64,000 nt of DNA from Flavobacteriales bacterium (GTDB lineage: Bacteria; Bacteroidota; Bacteroidia; Flavobacteriales_F; PHOS-HE28): assembly GCA_016712535.1 (NCBI GenBank), contig JADJQW010000004.1:372001-436000 (forward strand). The letters run 5' to 3'. This document shows, piece by piece, positions 24,877-33,885 of the stretch. Below the pieces are notes generated by a model, which worked only from the letters and a program-made list of their open reading frames with translations, did not search any database and had not been told where the DNA came from. Position 1 is the first letter of the stretch. Every line of letters begins with the position of its first letter. Both the position numbers and the translations under genes were made by a program.

Positions 24877-25916
24877 GCCTTCTTCATGAACGCATCCCAG
24901 CCCTGCGCGCGCAGCTCGTGCTGCCCGCCCTGCTTATCCACGAGCTGATGACCGCTGGCTTCATCGGTCATGTGGCCCACCACGGTCAGGCTGGGGTTGC
25001 CCTTCACCTTCTCGTAATCGGCTTGAGCGATGGTGAATAGCAGTTCGTAATCCTCACCGCCATTGAGCGCGCATGTGGTGGGGTCGAGGTTGAAGTCGCG
25101 GGCGGTCTGGTACGTGGCCGGGTCGATCGGGATCTTCTCGTCGTAGATCTTCACGCCAAGGCCGGAGCTGAGCGCGATATGGATGGACTCGCTGGCGAGT
25201 CCATCGCTGATGTCGATCATGCTGGTGGGCCTTACCCCCAATTTCCGCAGCAAGGCGATGATGTCCTTGCGCGCTTCAGGTTTCAGCTGGCGCTCCAGGA
25301 TGTACTCATGGCCGGTGAGCTCCGGCTGAGCGCCTGTCTCGGTGAACACGGCCTTTTCACGTTCCAGCACCTGCAGGCCCATGTATGCGCCTCCGAGGTC
25401 GCCGCTCACCACGAGCAGGTCGTTTTCCTTGGCGCCGTTGCGGTACACGAGTTCCTCCGGCTTGGCCGATCCAATGGCGGTGATGCCGATGACCAGCCCG
25501 CTCCGGCTGCTGCTCGTATCTCCGCCCACGAGATCGACGCCGTAGTTCTTGCACGCCAGCAGCATGCCCGCGTACAGTTCGTCCACGGCCTCCACCGGGA
25601 ACCGGTTGCTGAGGCCCAGCGCCACCGTGACCTGCCGTGGCTCAGCGTTCATGGCGTACACATCGCTGAGGTTCACCACCACGGCCTTGTAGCCCAAGTG
25701 GCGAAGCGAAGCATAGCCCAGGTCGAAGTGCACGCCCTCAAGGAGCATGTCAGTGGTGACCACTTGGTGCAGCCCTTGCGGGTCGATCACGGCGGCGTCA
25801 TCGCCAATGCCCTTGATGGAGCTGGTGTTGTGCAACCGGATGCGCGAGGCGATGCGCTCGATGAGGCCGAATTCGCCGAGGGCGGAGAGCTCGGTGCGGG
25901 AGGGGGTGTCTGACAT
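24873..25916 (-). CDS. thiL: Thiamine-monophosphate kinase
   Basis: 347 residues from ATG 25916. ThiL/PurM-like ATPase: GIGDDAAVI, TTDMLLEGVHFDL, AMNAEPRQVTVAL, LVGGDTSSS and MIDISDGLASE are all present. It phosphorylates thiamine monophosphate to the pyrophosphate cofactor in the cytoplasm. It is divergent from the dnaE-like gene, with 85 bp between the starts. Upstream extensions run into the dnaE 5' region and were discarded. Confidence 0.94.
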   Translation of the reverse strand: MSDTPSRTELSALGEFGLIERIASRIRLHNTSSIKGIGDDAAVIDPQGLHQVVTTDMLLEGVHFDLGYASLRHLGYKAVVVNLSDVYAMNAEPRQVTVALGLSNRFPVEAVDELYAGMLLACKNYGVDLVGGDTSSSRSGLVIGITAIGSAKPEELVYRNGAKENDLLVVSGDLGGAYMGLQVLEREKAVFTETGAQPELTGHEYILERQLKPEARKDIIALLRKLGVRPTSMIDISDGLASESIHIALSSGLGVKIYDEKIPIDPATYQTARDFNLDPTTCALNGGEDYELLFTIAQADYEKVKGNPSLTVVGHMTDEASGHQLVDKQGGQHELRAQGWDAFMKKA

Positions 25917-25956
25917 CGGGCGCGAAGTTCCGTTTTCGGCACGTGTTCGCGCACCA

Positions 25957-25966
25957 TACCTTCTGG
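25957..25966 (+). promoter_or_regulatory. Candidate -7 element of the short dnaE gene
   Basis: TACCTTCTGG lies 35 nt before ATG 26002 and partly matches TAnnTTTG. No LexA-like palindrome was recognised nearby. Confidence 0.35.
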
Positions 25967-26001
25967 GGCCCGCGATCGACGGGGAAAGCGTCAATCTACT
26001 C

Positions 26002-29000
26002 ATGTACCTCAACTGCCACAGCTGGTTCAGCTTCAAGCACGGCGTGATGAAGCCGGAGGCGCTGCTTGAAGAAGCGGCGAAGGCCGGTGTGCGCTCCTTC
26101 GCGCTCACCGACATCCATTGCTCAGCGGGCATCCCCGACCTCGTGCGCGATGCGCAGCAGCGGTTCGGCATCCGGCCTGTCGCGGGCATCGAGTTCCGGC
26201 AGGGCGCGCGGCTGCTCTACATCGGCATCGCGAAGAACAACAACGGCTTCCAGCGGCTGAACGAATTGCTGAGCCCGCACTTGCTGGATGACGAGGCGAT
26301 CCCGGAGCGCGCGCCGGAGCTGGATGATGCGTTCTTCATCTACCCGTTCGCGCATGCGCCGGAGCAATTGAAGCCCAATGAGCGTGTGGGCGTGAAACCC
26401 GGCGAGCTCACGCGCCTGCCTTTCTCGCCTTGGGCGAAGCGCACGCAGGACCTGGTGGCCCTGATGCCGGTGACGCTGCGCAACAAGAGCGATCACAACG
26501 TGCATCGCCTGCTGCGCACCGTGGCGAAGAACACCGTGTTGAGCATGCTGCCGAAGGAGGAATTGGCCGGACCCGATGAGTGCTTCCGCAGCGAGGAGGA
26601 AGCGCGCCGCATCTACCGCGAATGGCCGCAACTGCTGGGGAACGCTGAACGCCTGCTGGAGCAATGCAGCATCGCCTTCGATGGCAGCGACAAGACGCGC
26701 GCGGCCTTCACCAGCGATCTGCGCGCCGACCGGGAGAAGCTGCATCGCGATGCGCGTGAGGGCCTGCGCTACCGCTACCCGGAGGTGACGCCGAAGGTGC
26801 TGGCGCGCATGCACCACGAGCTGGACGTGATCGAGCGCATGGGCTTCATCAGCTACTTCCTCATCAACCAGGACATCGTGGACTACGCGCGCAGCCGGGG
26901 CTTCTTCCACGTGGGGAGGGGCAGCGGCGCCAACAGCCTGGTGGCCTATTGCCTGCGCATCACCGATGTGGACCCCATGGAGCTCGACCTCTACTTCGAG
27001 CGCTTCATCAACCCCGCGCGCAAGAAGCCGCCCGACTTCGACATCGACTTCAGCTGGAAGGACCGCGACGAAGTGTACCGCTACGTGTTCAACAAGTACA
27101 ACACAGCCGATGGCCGTGCGGGCGGAATCCACGCCGCGCAGATCGCCACCTACACGACCTTCCAATGGCGCGGCGCCATCCGCGAGCTGGGCAAGGCCGT
27201 GGGGCTTCCGCCGGCGGAGATCGATGCGCTGAGCGAGGGCAGCCACGGCTACTACGCACGCGGGCGGCCGAGCAGCTACGCCAAGAGCGGCGAGCTGGAC
27301 AAAGTGGCGAAAGCCGTGATCAGCTACAGCAAGCGACTCATCGGCATGCCTCACCACCTGGGCATCCATGCGGGCGGGATCGTGATCACGGAGAGGCCCG
27401 TCACGCGTTTCACGGCGCTGTTCCGTCCGCCGAAGGGATTCCCCGTGACGCAGATCAGCATGCTGGAATGCGAGGACATGGGCCTGCACAAGTTCGACCT
27501 GCTGAGCCAGCGCGGGCTGGGGCATATCCGGGATGCGGTGGAGCTGGTGAGTCAAGCTTCAAGCCACAAGGCTCAAGTCCCAAGCTTCAATGCCGGGGCG
27601 CATTCCCTTGAAGCTTGTGACCAGGAGCTTGAGCCTTGTGGCTTCCGCGCAGCGGTCGACATCCACGACATCCCGCGCTTCAAGCAGGATCCCGCCATCA
27701 AGGAGCTGTTGCGCAAGGGTGATACCATCGGCTGCTTCTATGTGGAGAGCCCCGCCATGCGCATGCTGCTGAAGAAGCTGAAGGTGGACGATTACCTCGG
27801 GCTGGTGGCGGCGAGCAGCATCATCCGTCCTGGTGTGGCGGAGAGCGGCATGATGCGCGAATACCTGCTGCGCCACAACGATCCCGAGCGCCGCAAGCTC
27901 GCGCCCAAACGCTTGCTGGAGATCATGCCCGAGACCTATGGCGTGATGGTCTACCAGGAGGATGTGATCAGGGTGGTGCATCTCTACGGCGGGCTGGACC
28001 TGGAGGAATCGGACACGGTGCGGCGCGGCATGAACATCCGCTACCGCGACCGGCCGGAGTTCAAGGTGGTGGAGCAGAAGTTCTTCGCAAACTGCAAGGC
28101 TTTCGGTTATCCGCCCGGAGAGGCCGAAGAGGTGTGGCGGCAGATCCAGAGCTTCGCCAGCTTCAGCTTCGCGAAGGGCCACAGCGCCAGCTATGCCGTG
28201 GAGAGCTACCAGAGCCTCTACCTGAAGGCGCACCATCCGCTGGAGTTCCTCGTGGGCGTGGCCAACAACTTCGGCGGCTTCTACCGAACGGAGTTCTACC
28301 TGCACGAGGCGAAGCGCGCGGGTGCTGTGATCGAGGCGCCGTGCGTGAACCGGAGTGAAGAGCTGTGCTCCTTGGTAAAAGACCGGCAGGTGAATGGTCA
28401 ATGGCGAATGGCGAATGGAGGAGATCACCATACGCCAACTCCTATTCGCCATTCACCTCCTCCCCGCATCTTCCTCGGCCTCTCCAACATCAAGAGCCTT
28501 GAGGGCGACACCGTGCAACTGATCCTGAACGAGCGCCGCCGCCACGGCCCCTTCGCCGATCTGCAGGACCTCTTGAAGCGCGTGCCGCTGGGCATCGAGC
28601 AGGCGCGCATCCTCATTCGCGTGGGCGCCTTGCGCTTCACCGGCAAGAGCAAGCCGCAGTTGCTGTGGGACCTCACCCTGCTGCACCGCCCCGCTGCGGT
28701 CTCAAGCGATGGCGACCTCTTCATCACGCGCGTGGAGGAGCCCAAGCTGCCCGACCTGCAGTTCTACCCGCTCGCCGACGCCTACGATGAGCTGGAGCTG
28801 CTCGGCTTCCCGTTGTGCGATCCGTTCTCGTTGGTGGAGTGCGGCGAATGGTCGGTGGCGAATGGCGAATGGGAAATGCGCGCTCAGGCCCCATTCACCA
28901 ACTCCCTTTCGCCATTCGCCTCTGCCCCTCAGTTCATCCTCAAGCGCGACATGGACAAGCACATCGGCCTGCGCGTGACGATGCTCGGCTACATGATCCA

Positions 29001-29241
29001 CGTGAAGACCACCACCACGCAATCGGGGAGCTACATGAGCTTCGGCTCTTTCATCGACCCCGCGGGCGACTTCTGGGACAGCACGCAGTTCCCCAGCGTG
29101 GCGGAGCGCTTCCCGTTCCGTGGCCGTGGCGTGTACCGTTTGACCGGGGTCGTGGAGGAGGAATTCGGGCATTGCGCGCTGCGCACGGTCAGCATGGAGA
29201 AGCTGCCGTGGAAGCCGGATCCGCGGTATGGGGAGAAGTGA
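26002..29241 (+). CDS. dnaE: Short DNA polymerase III alpha subunit (DnaE-type, probably translesion) with three in-frame insertions
   Basis: 1079 residues from ATG 26002 (the frame opens earlier, but only in the thiL promoter region). PHP domain about 1-200 (LNCHSWFSFKHG, ALTDIHC); C-family polymerase palm with the catalytic acidic motif PDFDIDF at 344-350 and GRGSGANSLVAYCL; FAKGHSASYAVESYQSLYLK in the fingers; helix-hairpin-helix and OB-fold (about 985-1060). It is shorter than replicative DnaE, like the second DnaE of Bacteroidota that I associate with DinB in mutagenic repair; a Y-family polymerase lies 8 kb away. Three segments (about 517-550, 794-822, 947-973) are encoded by palindromic DNA elements and have low-complexity sequence; the frame survives all three. 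Confidence 0.9.
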   Translation: MYLNCHSWFSFKHGVMKPEALLEEAAKAGVRSFALTDIHCSAGIPDLVRDAQQRFGIRPVAGIEFRQGARLLYIGIAKNNNGFQRLNELLSPHLLDDEAIPERAPELDDAFFIYPFAHAPEQLKPNERVGVKPGELTRLPFSPWAKRTQDLVALMPVTLRNKSDHNVHRLLRTVAKNTVLSMLPKEELAGPDECFRSEEEARRIYREWPQLLGNAERLLEQCSIAFDGSDKTRAAFTSDLRADREKLHRDAREGLRYRYPEVTPKVLARMHHELDVIERMGFISYFLINQDIVDYARSRGFFHVGRGSGANSLVAYCLRITDVDPMELDLYFERFINPARKKPPDFDIDFSWKDRDEVYRYVFNKYNTADGRAGGIHAAQIATYTTFQWRGAIRELGKAVGLPPAEIDALSEGSHGYYARGRPSSYAKSGELDKVAKAVISYSKRLIGMPHHLGIHAGGIVITERPVTRFTALFRPPKGFPVTQISMLECEDMGLHKFDLLSQRGLGHIRDAVELVSQASSHKAQVPSFNAGAHSLEACDQELEPCGFRAAVDIHDIPRFKQDPAIKELLRKGDTIGCFYVESPAMRMLLKKLKVDDYLGLVAASSIIRPGVAESGMMREYLLRHNDPERRKLAPKRLLEIMPETYGVMVYQEDVIRVVHLYGGLDLEESDTVRRGMNIRYRDRPEFKVVEQKFFANCKAFGYPPGEAEEVWRQIQSFASFSFAKGHSASYAVESYQSLYLKAHHPLEFLVGVANNFGGFYRTEFYLHEAKRAGAVIEAPCVNRSEELCSLVKDRQVNGQWRMANGGDHHTPTPIRHSPPPRIFLGLSNIKSLEGDTVQLILNERRRHGPFADLQDLLKRVPLGIEQARILIRVGALRFTGKSKPQLLWDLTLLHRPAAVSSDGDLFITRVEEPKLPDLQFYPLADAYDELELLGFPLCDPFSLVECGEWSVANGEWEMRAQAPFTNSLSPFASAPQFILKRDMDKHIGLRVTMLGYMIHVKTTTTQSGSYMSFGSFIDPAGDFWDSTQFPSVAERFPFRGRGVYRLTGVVEEEFGHCALRTVSMEKLPWKPDPRYGEK
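27561..27644. repeat. Long palindromic element inserted in frame in dnaE
   Basis: Left-arm blocks at 27561-27577 (AAGCCACAAGGCTCAAG) and 27582-27590 (AAGCTTCAA) are exactly complementary to blocks at 27628-27644 and 27608-27616. The loop is about 17 nt. It encodes a Ser/Ala/Gln-rich stretch of about 30 residues between the motifs RGLGHIRDAVEL and VDIHDIPRF, which I expect to be almost adjacent in homologues. Confidence 0.85.
28389..28457. repeat. GGYGAATGG palindromic element inserted in frame in dnaE (copy A)
   Basis: Left arm GGTGAATGG with two further GCGAATGG units; right arm at 28439-28457 (CTCCTATTCGCCATTCACC) is its imperfect complement. It encodes about 28 Asn/Gly/Trp/His/Pro-rich residues (NGQWRMANGG...) between ordinary DnaE sequence. 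Confidence 0.8.
28843..28920. repeat. GGYGAATGG palindromic element inserted in frame in dnaE (copy B)
   Basis: Left arm GGCGAATGG plus GGCGAATGGCGAATGGG; right arm CCCATTCACC and CGCCATTCGCC (ending 28920) are complementary. Same family as copy A, 386 bp away. It encodes about 27 low-complexity residues (WSVANGEWEM...). Confidence 0.8.
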
Positions 29242-29245
29242 GCGG

Positions 29246-32200
29246 CTATTCCACCCGCTTGGTGTTGTCGTCCGGTCGGCTGTCGAAGAACAAGTGGTCC
29301 CGGTCGATCACCACGGCTTGCGGACGCTCCGGCACCGTGAAGGAGAACCGGTTCGCTCCGGTCCGTATCCGCTCGCGGCGCTGCGCCAATGGCTCGTCGT
29401 TCCGTGACTTATCGGCTTCCTCTCCAAGAACCGGCTTGGGTTCCACTGCGATGTCGATCCAGTCATGCATGGGCACCTCCGTCTCCCGACCGAGCGAATC
29501 AGCACGCACCTTCCGTCCATTCACCTCAATCTCCACGGTCCATGAGCTGTCCGTGTTCATCACTGCGCGTGCGCTGGTCAAGCTGTTGTCGTAGACGGTG
29601 ATGTGCTTCAAGCCGTCCTCGAGCAGGTAGTCAAGGCTATCCGGCACCACGCGCTCCAGCTCGCGGTACAGGTCCAGCGCGGTGGGCCAGGGCGGCTCTG
29701 CGTAACCGAAGGTGTCCACTAGTGCGCGGAAGGCCTGGTTCAAGCTGTCCTCGCCCACGAAGTCGCGCAGGCAGTAGAGGATCACGCTCGCCTTGTTGTA
29801 GTGGATGTAGCCCTGGTTCTCCACCTGCAGGAGCGGCCGTTCGCCGATGGACTCGCTGCCACGCGCCTCCAGGTACTTGTCGCTCTCGTACTTGAGGAAC
29901 TTGCGCATGTGCGCGCGGCCGTATTCACGCTCCATAACCATGAGCGCGCTGTATTGTGCCATGCTCTCGCTCAACAGGGTGCTGCCCTGCATGTCCGCAC
30001 CGATCACCTGGTGGGCCCACCATTGGTGCCCCATCTCGTGCGCCACCACATAGAACACCATGTCGATGTCCTCATCGGCCGTGAGGTCGGTGATGAAGCC
30101 GATGCTCTCGCTGTACGGCATCGTGCCGGGGAAGGCCTGCGCGAACGAGGCGTAGCGCGGGAACTCGATGATGCGCGCCTGCTTGTGCCGGTACGGCCCG
30201 AAGTGCGCGGTGTAGTACTCCAGCGACTTGCGCATGGAGTTGAGCATGCGCGGAACGTTCACAGCGTGCTCCTTCTGGTAGTATACCTCCAGGTCCACAT
30301 CATTCCATTTCTCGCGGGCCACTTCATAGCGCGCGCTCATGAAGGCATAGAAGTTCAGTGCCGGATGGTCCAGCTCGTAAGTGAAGAATCGCCTGCCCCC
30401 CGCCAGCCATTCCTTCTTCAAGGAGCCGGGCGCGATGGCGATCTGGTCCGGCGCGGTGCTGATGGTCGTGCGCACGGTCACCCAATCGCTGTGCTTCATC
30501 AGGTAATTGTGCATGCGCAGGGCGGGGTCATCCGTAAGCCCGGGCATGCGTTCGTTCGGAGGCAGGCCATGCTTTCGGCGATCAGCCTTGTCGGTGAGCT
30601 CGGCGCCTTCGTTGTAGCCCAGCGTGGGCAGCAGCTCCATATTGTTGAAGAAGCTGCCGTTCTGAACGATCGTGGTGCGGTCCGTCGCGTTCTGGATGCC
30701 CTTCCTGCGCCAGCTGCCCTTCACCTTGAACCGGAGTTCCGCCCCAGGAGCGAGCGGAGGACTGAGCCTGTACATGCGCTGGTCCAATTCCGTGTCATCG
30801 AGGACAACGGTCCCACCCGGCACCGTCATTTCCGCCTTCATTCCATCCGGCATGCTGAACCATACGGTATCCATGGGCAGCGCGCTCTTGTTCCGCAGCA
30901 CGGCCTCGATGCCGTATTCGATCGCGCGGGCCTCCGGATACAGGTCGATGGTGTAGGCCACATCGGTGAAATGCGGCTGCGGCATCGACGCGTAACGCTT
31001 GTATGTCTTCTCGTAATCCACCAGGAGCTCCTCCTGCTCGTCCTCCGTGGTGTATTCGTTCACCACCTTGGTCTGGTAGTATCCGAAACCCGCCAGGGTG
31101 ATCCAAGCGACCGTCAGCACTAGGGCGAGCGGCTTGGCACCGCTCAAGCGCGCCTTGGCCGTGCGCCACCTCAAGGACCATGACGTGTCGTTGCCGCGTA
31201 CGACGAAGAGGTAGGCCGCCAGCACGAGCAGCGCCGCGAAGACAAGCCAATAGCCCTTGAAGAAGAGCCAATTCCGCAGGAAGGGTGCCACGCCATTCAT
31301 ATCCGAGTAGCGCAGCCCCGGACTTCCGTTCAGCACCACCAGGTTGCTTTCCACGTCAGCGATGGTCCAAGCGAAGATGTTGAGCACCACGATGAGGATG
31401 AACAGAAAGAAGCCGAGGTACTTGTTGTTCACCAGCACGTGAACGAGCATGGCCAGCGCGGTGAAGAAGGCGAAGCCGAGCAAGGCCGGGATGATGTAGT
31501 AGGTCAGGTACACCATCGGCTGCAGTCGTGTGTATCCGTGCACCAGCTGCGTGACCATGCCGGCCGCCACGGCGAAGAGCAGCACCACGAGCACCACGCC
31601 CATCATCGCCAGCAGTTTGGCCAGCAGCGGAGTGCGCGTGGCCATGGGCAGGGCGTTCACGATGCCATCGATGCGCGGGTCGCGCTCCTTCCAGATCAGT
31701 TGACCCGAGTAGAAGGTGACGATGATGATCAGGTAGATGAAGAGCGAGCCCTGGATCATATCGATCACGGCGTAGGTGACCGGATAGGTCGTGTTGCCGT
31801 ACATGCTCGTGACCAGGCTCAGCGACGCGATCAGCTGGAACACCCCGAGGATCATGATGATGATGAAGGGCGTGCTGCGCAGGATCCCTTTCAGGTCGGT
31901 CCAGAAGAGCGCGCGGAACTGGGCACGCCGCGCGGATCCCGTGTGCGACAAGCGCACCGTGGGCAGCGGTACGGTTGCGGCTGAGCGCGCTGGCGCAGCC
32001 TCCGGCTGGAGCATGGCCGCTTTCTGCTTGCGGTCCGTGAACGAGAAGCGCCAGTAGCCGAGGGCGAACACCCCTATAGACACGGCGATCCACACGATGC
32101 GGTTCCAGAGCAGCAGGCCATGGAACGGGATCCCCGCGGTGTTCTTCTGGTCCACGGTCCAGTACTGGGTCATCTCGCTGAGGGCAGTGGTGCCGAAGGG

Positions 32201-32827
32201 ATCCAGCATGGCGGCCACGTTCTGGTTCTCCATGTCCTCCATCAGGCTGCTCGCGATGGAATAACCCACGAAGAGCACGATGGCCGTTACGAAGGAGGCC
32301 ATGGTGCTTCGCTGCAGCACGGCCACGGCGAAGATGATGGCGGCCGAAAAGAGCACGTTCGGCAGACCCATCACCAAGAAGCCTTGCGCGTGCGCGAAGA
32401 GCGGATTGGGCCCCATGCGCAAGGGATCGACCCACGGCATGACGCTTCCCAGCACGATGCCGAGCGAGACGCCGATCAACGGCAGCGAAGCCACGAAGGC
32501 GCTGCCCATGAACTTGCCGATGAGATAGGCTGCCTTGCTCACCGGCGTGGAGAAGACGATCTGGGCTGTGTTGCTCGCGAAGTCGCGGATGGCGGTTCCG
32601 TTCACGAAGGCCGTGACCATGAGCAGCGCGAGGAAGGAGAGGATGCCATAGAACGTGTAGGTGACGTAGGGGGCGTTCTTCAGCACATTGCCCACGCCTC
32701 CGCCGATCTGCACGGCATCGGAACTGGTGGCGCCGAAGGTGAGCAGCGCGTTCACCAGCAGGAAGATGTAGACCATGGGCTGCCTGAGCCAATAGCGCAC
32801 CTCGAAGAGGAACATACGGAGGATCAT
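29246..32827 (-). CDS. ABC-2 type permease fused to M1-family aminopeptidase
   Basis: 1193 residues. The N-terminal ~590 residues hold two ABC-2-like blocks of membrane helices (starting MFLFEVRYWLRQP, and again FRALFWTDLKGIL). The C-terminal ~600 residues are an M1 (gluzincin) peptidase domain facing outward. The zinc site is HEMGH at 930-934 followed by the downstream Glu in LLSESMAQYSALMVM; the expected GAMEN exopeptidase motif was not identified, so aminopeptidase specificity is uncertain. The fusion is known in Bacteroidota annotation, but its substrate is not. It is downstream of the ATPase gene with a 4-bp ATGA overlap. It suggests export coupled to proteolysis, or a chaperone-like use of the peptidase fold. 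Confidence 0.88.
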   Translation of the reverse strand: MILRMFLFEVRYWLRQPMVYIFLLVNALLTFGATSSDAVQIGGGVGNVLKNAPYVTYTFYGILSFLALLMVTAFVNGTAIRDFASNTAQIVFSTPVSKAAYLIGKFMGSAFVASLPLIGVSLGIVLGSVMPWVDPLRMGPNPLFAHAQGFLVMGLPNVLFSAAIIFAVAVLQRSTMASFVTAIVLFVGYSIASSLMEDMENQNVAAMLDPFGTTALSEMTQYWTVDQKNTAGIPFHGLLLWNRIVWIAVSIGVFALGYWRFSFTDRKQKAAMLQPEAAPARSAATVPLPTVRLSHTGSARRAQFRALFWTDLKGILRSTPFIIIMILGVFQLIASLSLVTSMYGNTTYPVTYAVIDMIQGSLFIYLIIIVTFYSGQLIWKERDPRIDGIVNALPMATRTPLLAKLLAMMGVVLVVLLFAVAAGMVTQLVHGYTRLQPMVYLTYYIIPALLGFAFFTALAMLVHVLVNNKYLGFFLFILIVVLNIFAWTIADVESNLVVLNGSPGLRYSDMNGVAPFLRNWLFFKGYWLVFAALLVLAAYLFVVRGNDTSWSLRWRTAKARLSGAKPLALVLTVAWITLAGFGYYQTKVVNEYTTEDEQEELLVDYEKTYKRYASMPQPHFTDVAYTIDLYPEARAIEYGIEAVLRNKSALPMDTVWFSMPDGMKAEMTVPGGTVVLDDTELDQRMYRLSPPLAPGAELRFKVKGSWRRKGIQNATDRTTIVQNGSFFNNMELLPTLGYNEGAELTDKADRRKHGLPPNERMPGLTDDPALRMHNYLMKHSDWVTVRTTISTAPDQIAIAPGSLKKEWLAGGRRFFTYELDHPALNFYAFMSARYEVAREKWNDVDLEVYYQKEHAVNVPRMLNSMRKSLEYYTAHFGPYRHKQARIIEFPRYASFAQAFPGTMPYSESIGFITDLTADEDIDMVFYVVAHEMGHQWWAHQVIGADMQGSTLLSESMAQYSALMVMEREYGRAHMRKFLKYESDKYLEARGSESIGERPLLQVENQGYIHYNKASVILYCLRDFVGEDSLNQAFRALVDTFGYAEPPWPTALDLYRELERVVPDSLDYLLEDGLKHITVYDNSLTSARAVMNTDSSWTVEIEVNGRKVRADSLGRETEVPMHDWIDIAVEPKPVLGEEADKSRNDEPLAQRRERIRTGANRFSFTVPERPQAVVIDRDHLFFDSRPDDNTKRVE

Positions 32828-33714
32828 CGTGCGGCGGCTTCGAGGTTGCTCTTGTGGATCGCGCTGAAGAACACATCCTCGAGACCCGGCTCCGCAGGTG
32901 CGAAACCTTCGGCGGGCATGGCGTCATTCAGAAGGCGGATCACCGGCTTGCCCGCGATCAGCTTGTTGCTGATCATGCTGCCGCCTGCAGCGAAACCGTC
33001 CAGCTCGGCTTTGGTGATGGTCTTCTCCCAAACGCGGCCCTTGATCGCGCGCAGCGATTCGTCGGGCGGGCCCGCGAACAGCAGCTTGCCCCGGTTGATG
33101 ATGGCCATGCTCGAGCAGAGCTCCCGCACATCCTGAACGATGTGCGTGCTGAGGATCACCACCACGTTCTCGCCGATCTCCGTGAGCAGGTTGTAGAAGC
33201 GGTTGCGCTCGCCGGGATCCAGGCCCGCCGTGGGCTCGTCCACGATGATGAGCTTGGGCTCACCGATCAAGGACTGCGCGATGCCGAAGCGCTGCTTCAT
33301 GCCACCGCTGTACCCGCTCAAGCGACGCTTCCGGTGCTCCCACAGGTTCACCTTGTGCAGCAGCGATTCCACGAGCGATCTCCGTTCGCCCTTGTTCACC
33401 ACGCCCTTCAGCAGGGCGATATGATCAAGCATCTCGTAGGCGTTCACGCGCGGGTACACCCCGAATTCCTGCGGGAGATAGCCGAGCACCTTGCGCACCT
33501 CATCCTTCTGTTCGAGCACATCGATGCCCCCCAGCATCGCGCTTCCGCTATCCGCTTCCTGCAAGGTCGCCAGGATGCGCATCAAGGTGCTTTTCCCCGC
33601 GCCGTTGGGCCCCAAGAGGCCGAACATGCCAGTCGGGATGGTGAGGCTGACATTGTCCAGCGCCTTCACGCCATTGCCGTAAGTCTTGCTGAGGCCAGTG
33701 ATGGTGAGTTCCAT
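32824..33714 (-). CDS. ABC transporter ATP-binding protein
   Basis: 296 residues. Walker A GPNGAGKST, Q-loop in YLPQEFG, signature YSGGMKQR, Walker B LIIVDEPTAGLD, and the switch His in ILSTHIVQD. It is an ABC-2 exporter-type ATPase with a ~75-residue C-terminal extension after the nucleotide-binding domain. It partners the fused permease/peptidase encoded immediately downstream (ATGA overlap). Confidence 0.95.
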   Translation of the reverse strand: MELTITGLSKTYGNGVKALDNVSLTIPTGMFGLLGPNGAGKSTLMRILATLQEADSGSAMLGGIDVLEQKDEVRKVLGYLPQEFGVYPRVNAYEMLDHIALLKGVVNKGERRSLVESLLHKVNLWEHRKRRLSGYSGGMKQRFGIAQSLIGEPKLIIVDEPTAGLDPGERNRFYNLLTEIGENVVVILSTHIVQDVRELCSSMAIINRGKLLFAGPPDESLRAIKGRVWEKTITKAELDGFAAGGSMISNKLIAGKPVIRLLNDAMPAEGFAPAEPGLEDVFFSAIHKSNLEAAAR

Positions 33715-33885
33715 GGTACGAGGGTGTCGCTAGGTGAATGGCGAAGCTTGACATTCAACTTGGGAATCATCCCCGGATCACATGAGCGGTCGAATGGCAA
33801 GGATGATGGTCGCACACGGGAGTCGCAGAGGGGCCTTGGAATAAGGCAACGTGAACCATAGCAAGCGTGTCTTCAGGTACAACCC
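33715..33885. other. Divergent intergenic region
   Basis: 171 bp between the ABC ATPase start and a T9SS gene. It contains GGTGAATGGCGAAGCTTGAC at about 33735-33754, resembling one arm of the GGYGAATGG palindromic element seen inside dnaE. No strong -7 element could be assigned to either gene. Confidence 0.4.

Noticed and set aside
25747..26001. Longer N-terminus for the DnaE-like protein
   Set aside because: The extra 85 codons lie over the thiL 5' region and lack similarity to PHP domains; the conserved protein starts at MYLNCHSW.
31356..32927. A 523-codon reverse-strand frame overlapping the ABC permease
   Set aside because: It is a shifted frame of the permease and ATPase genes; composition is Arg/His/Gly-rich and there is no domain.
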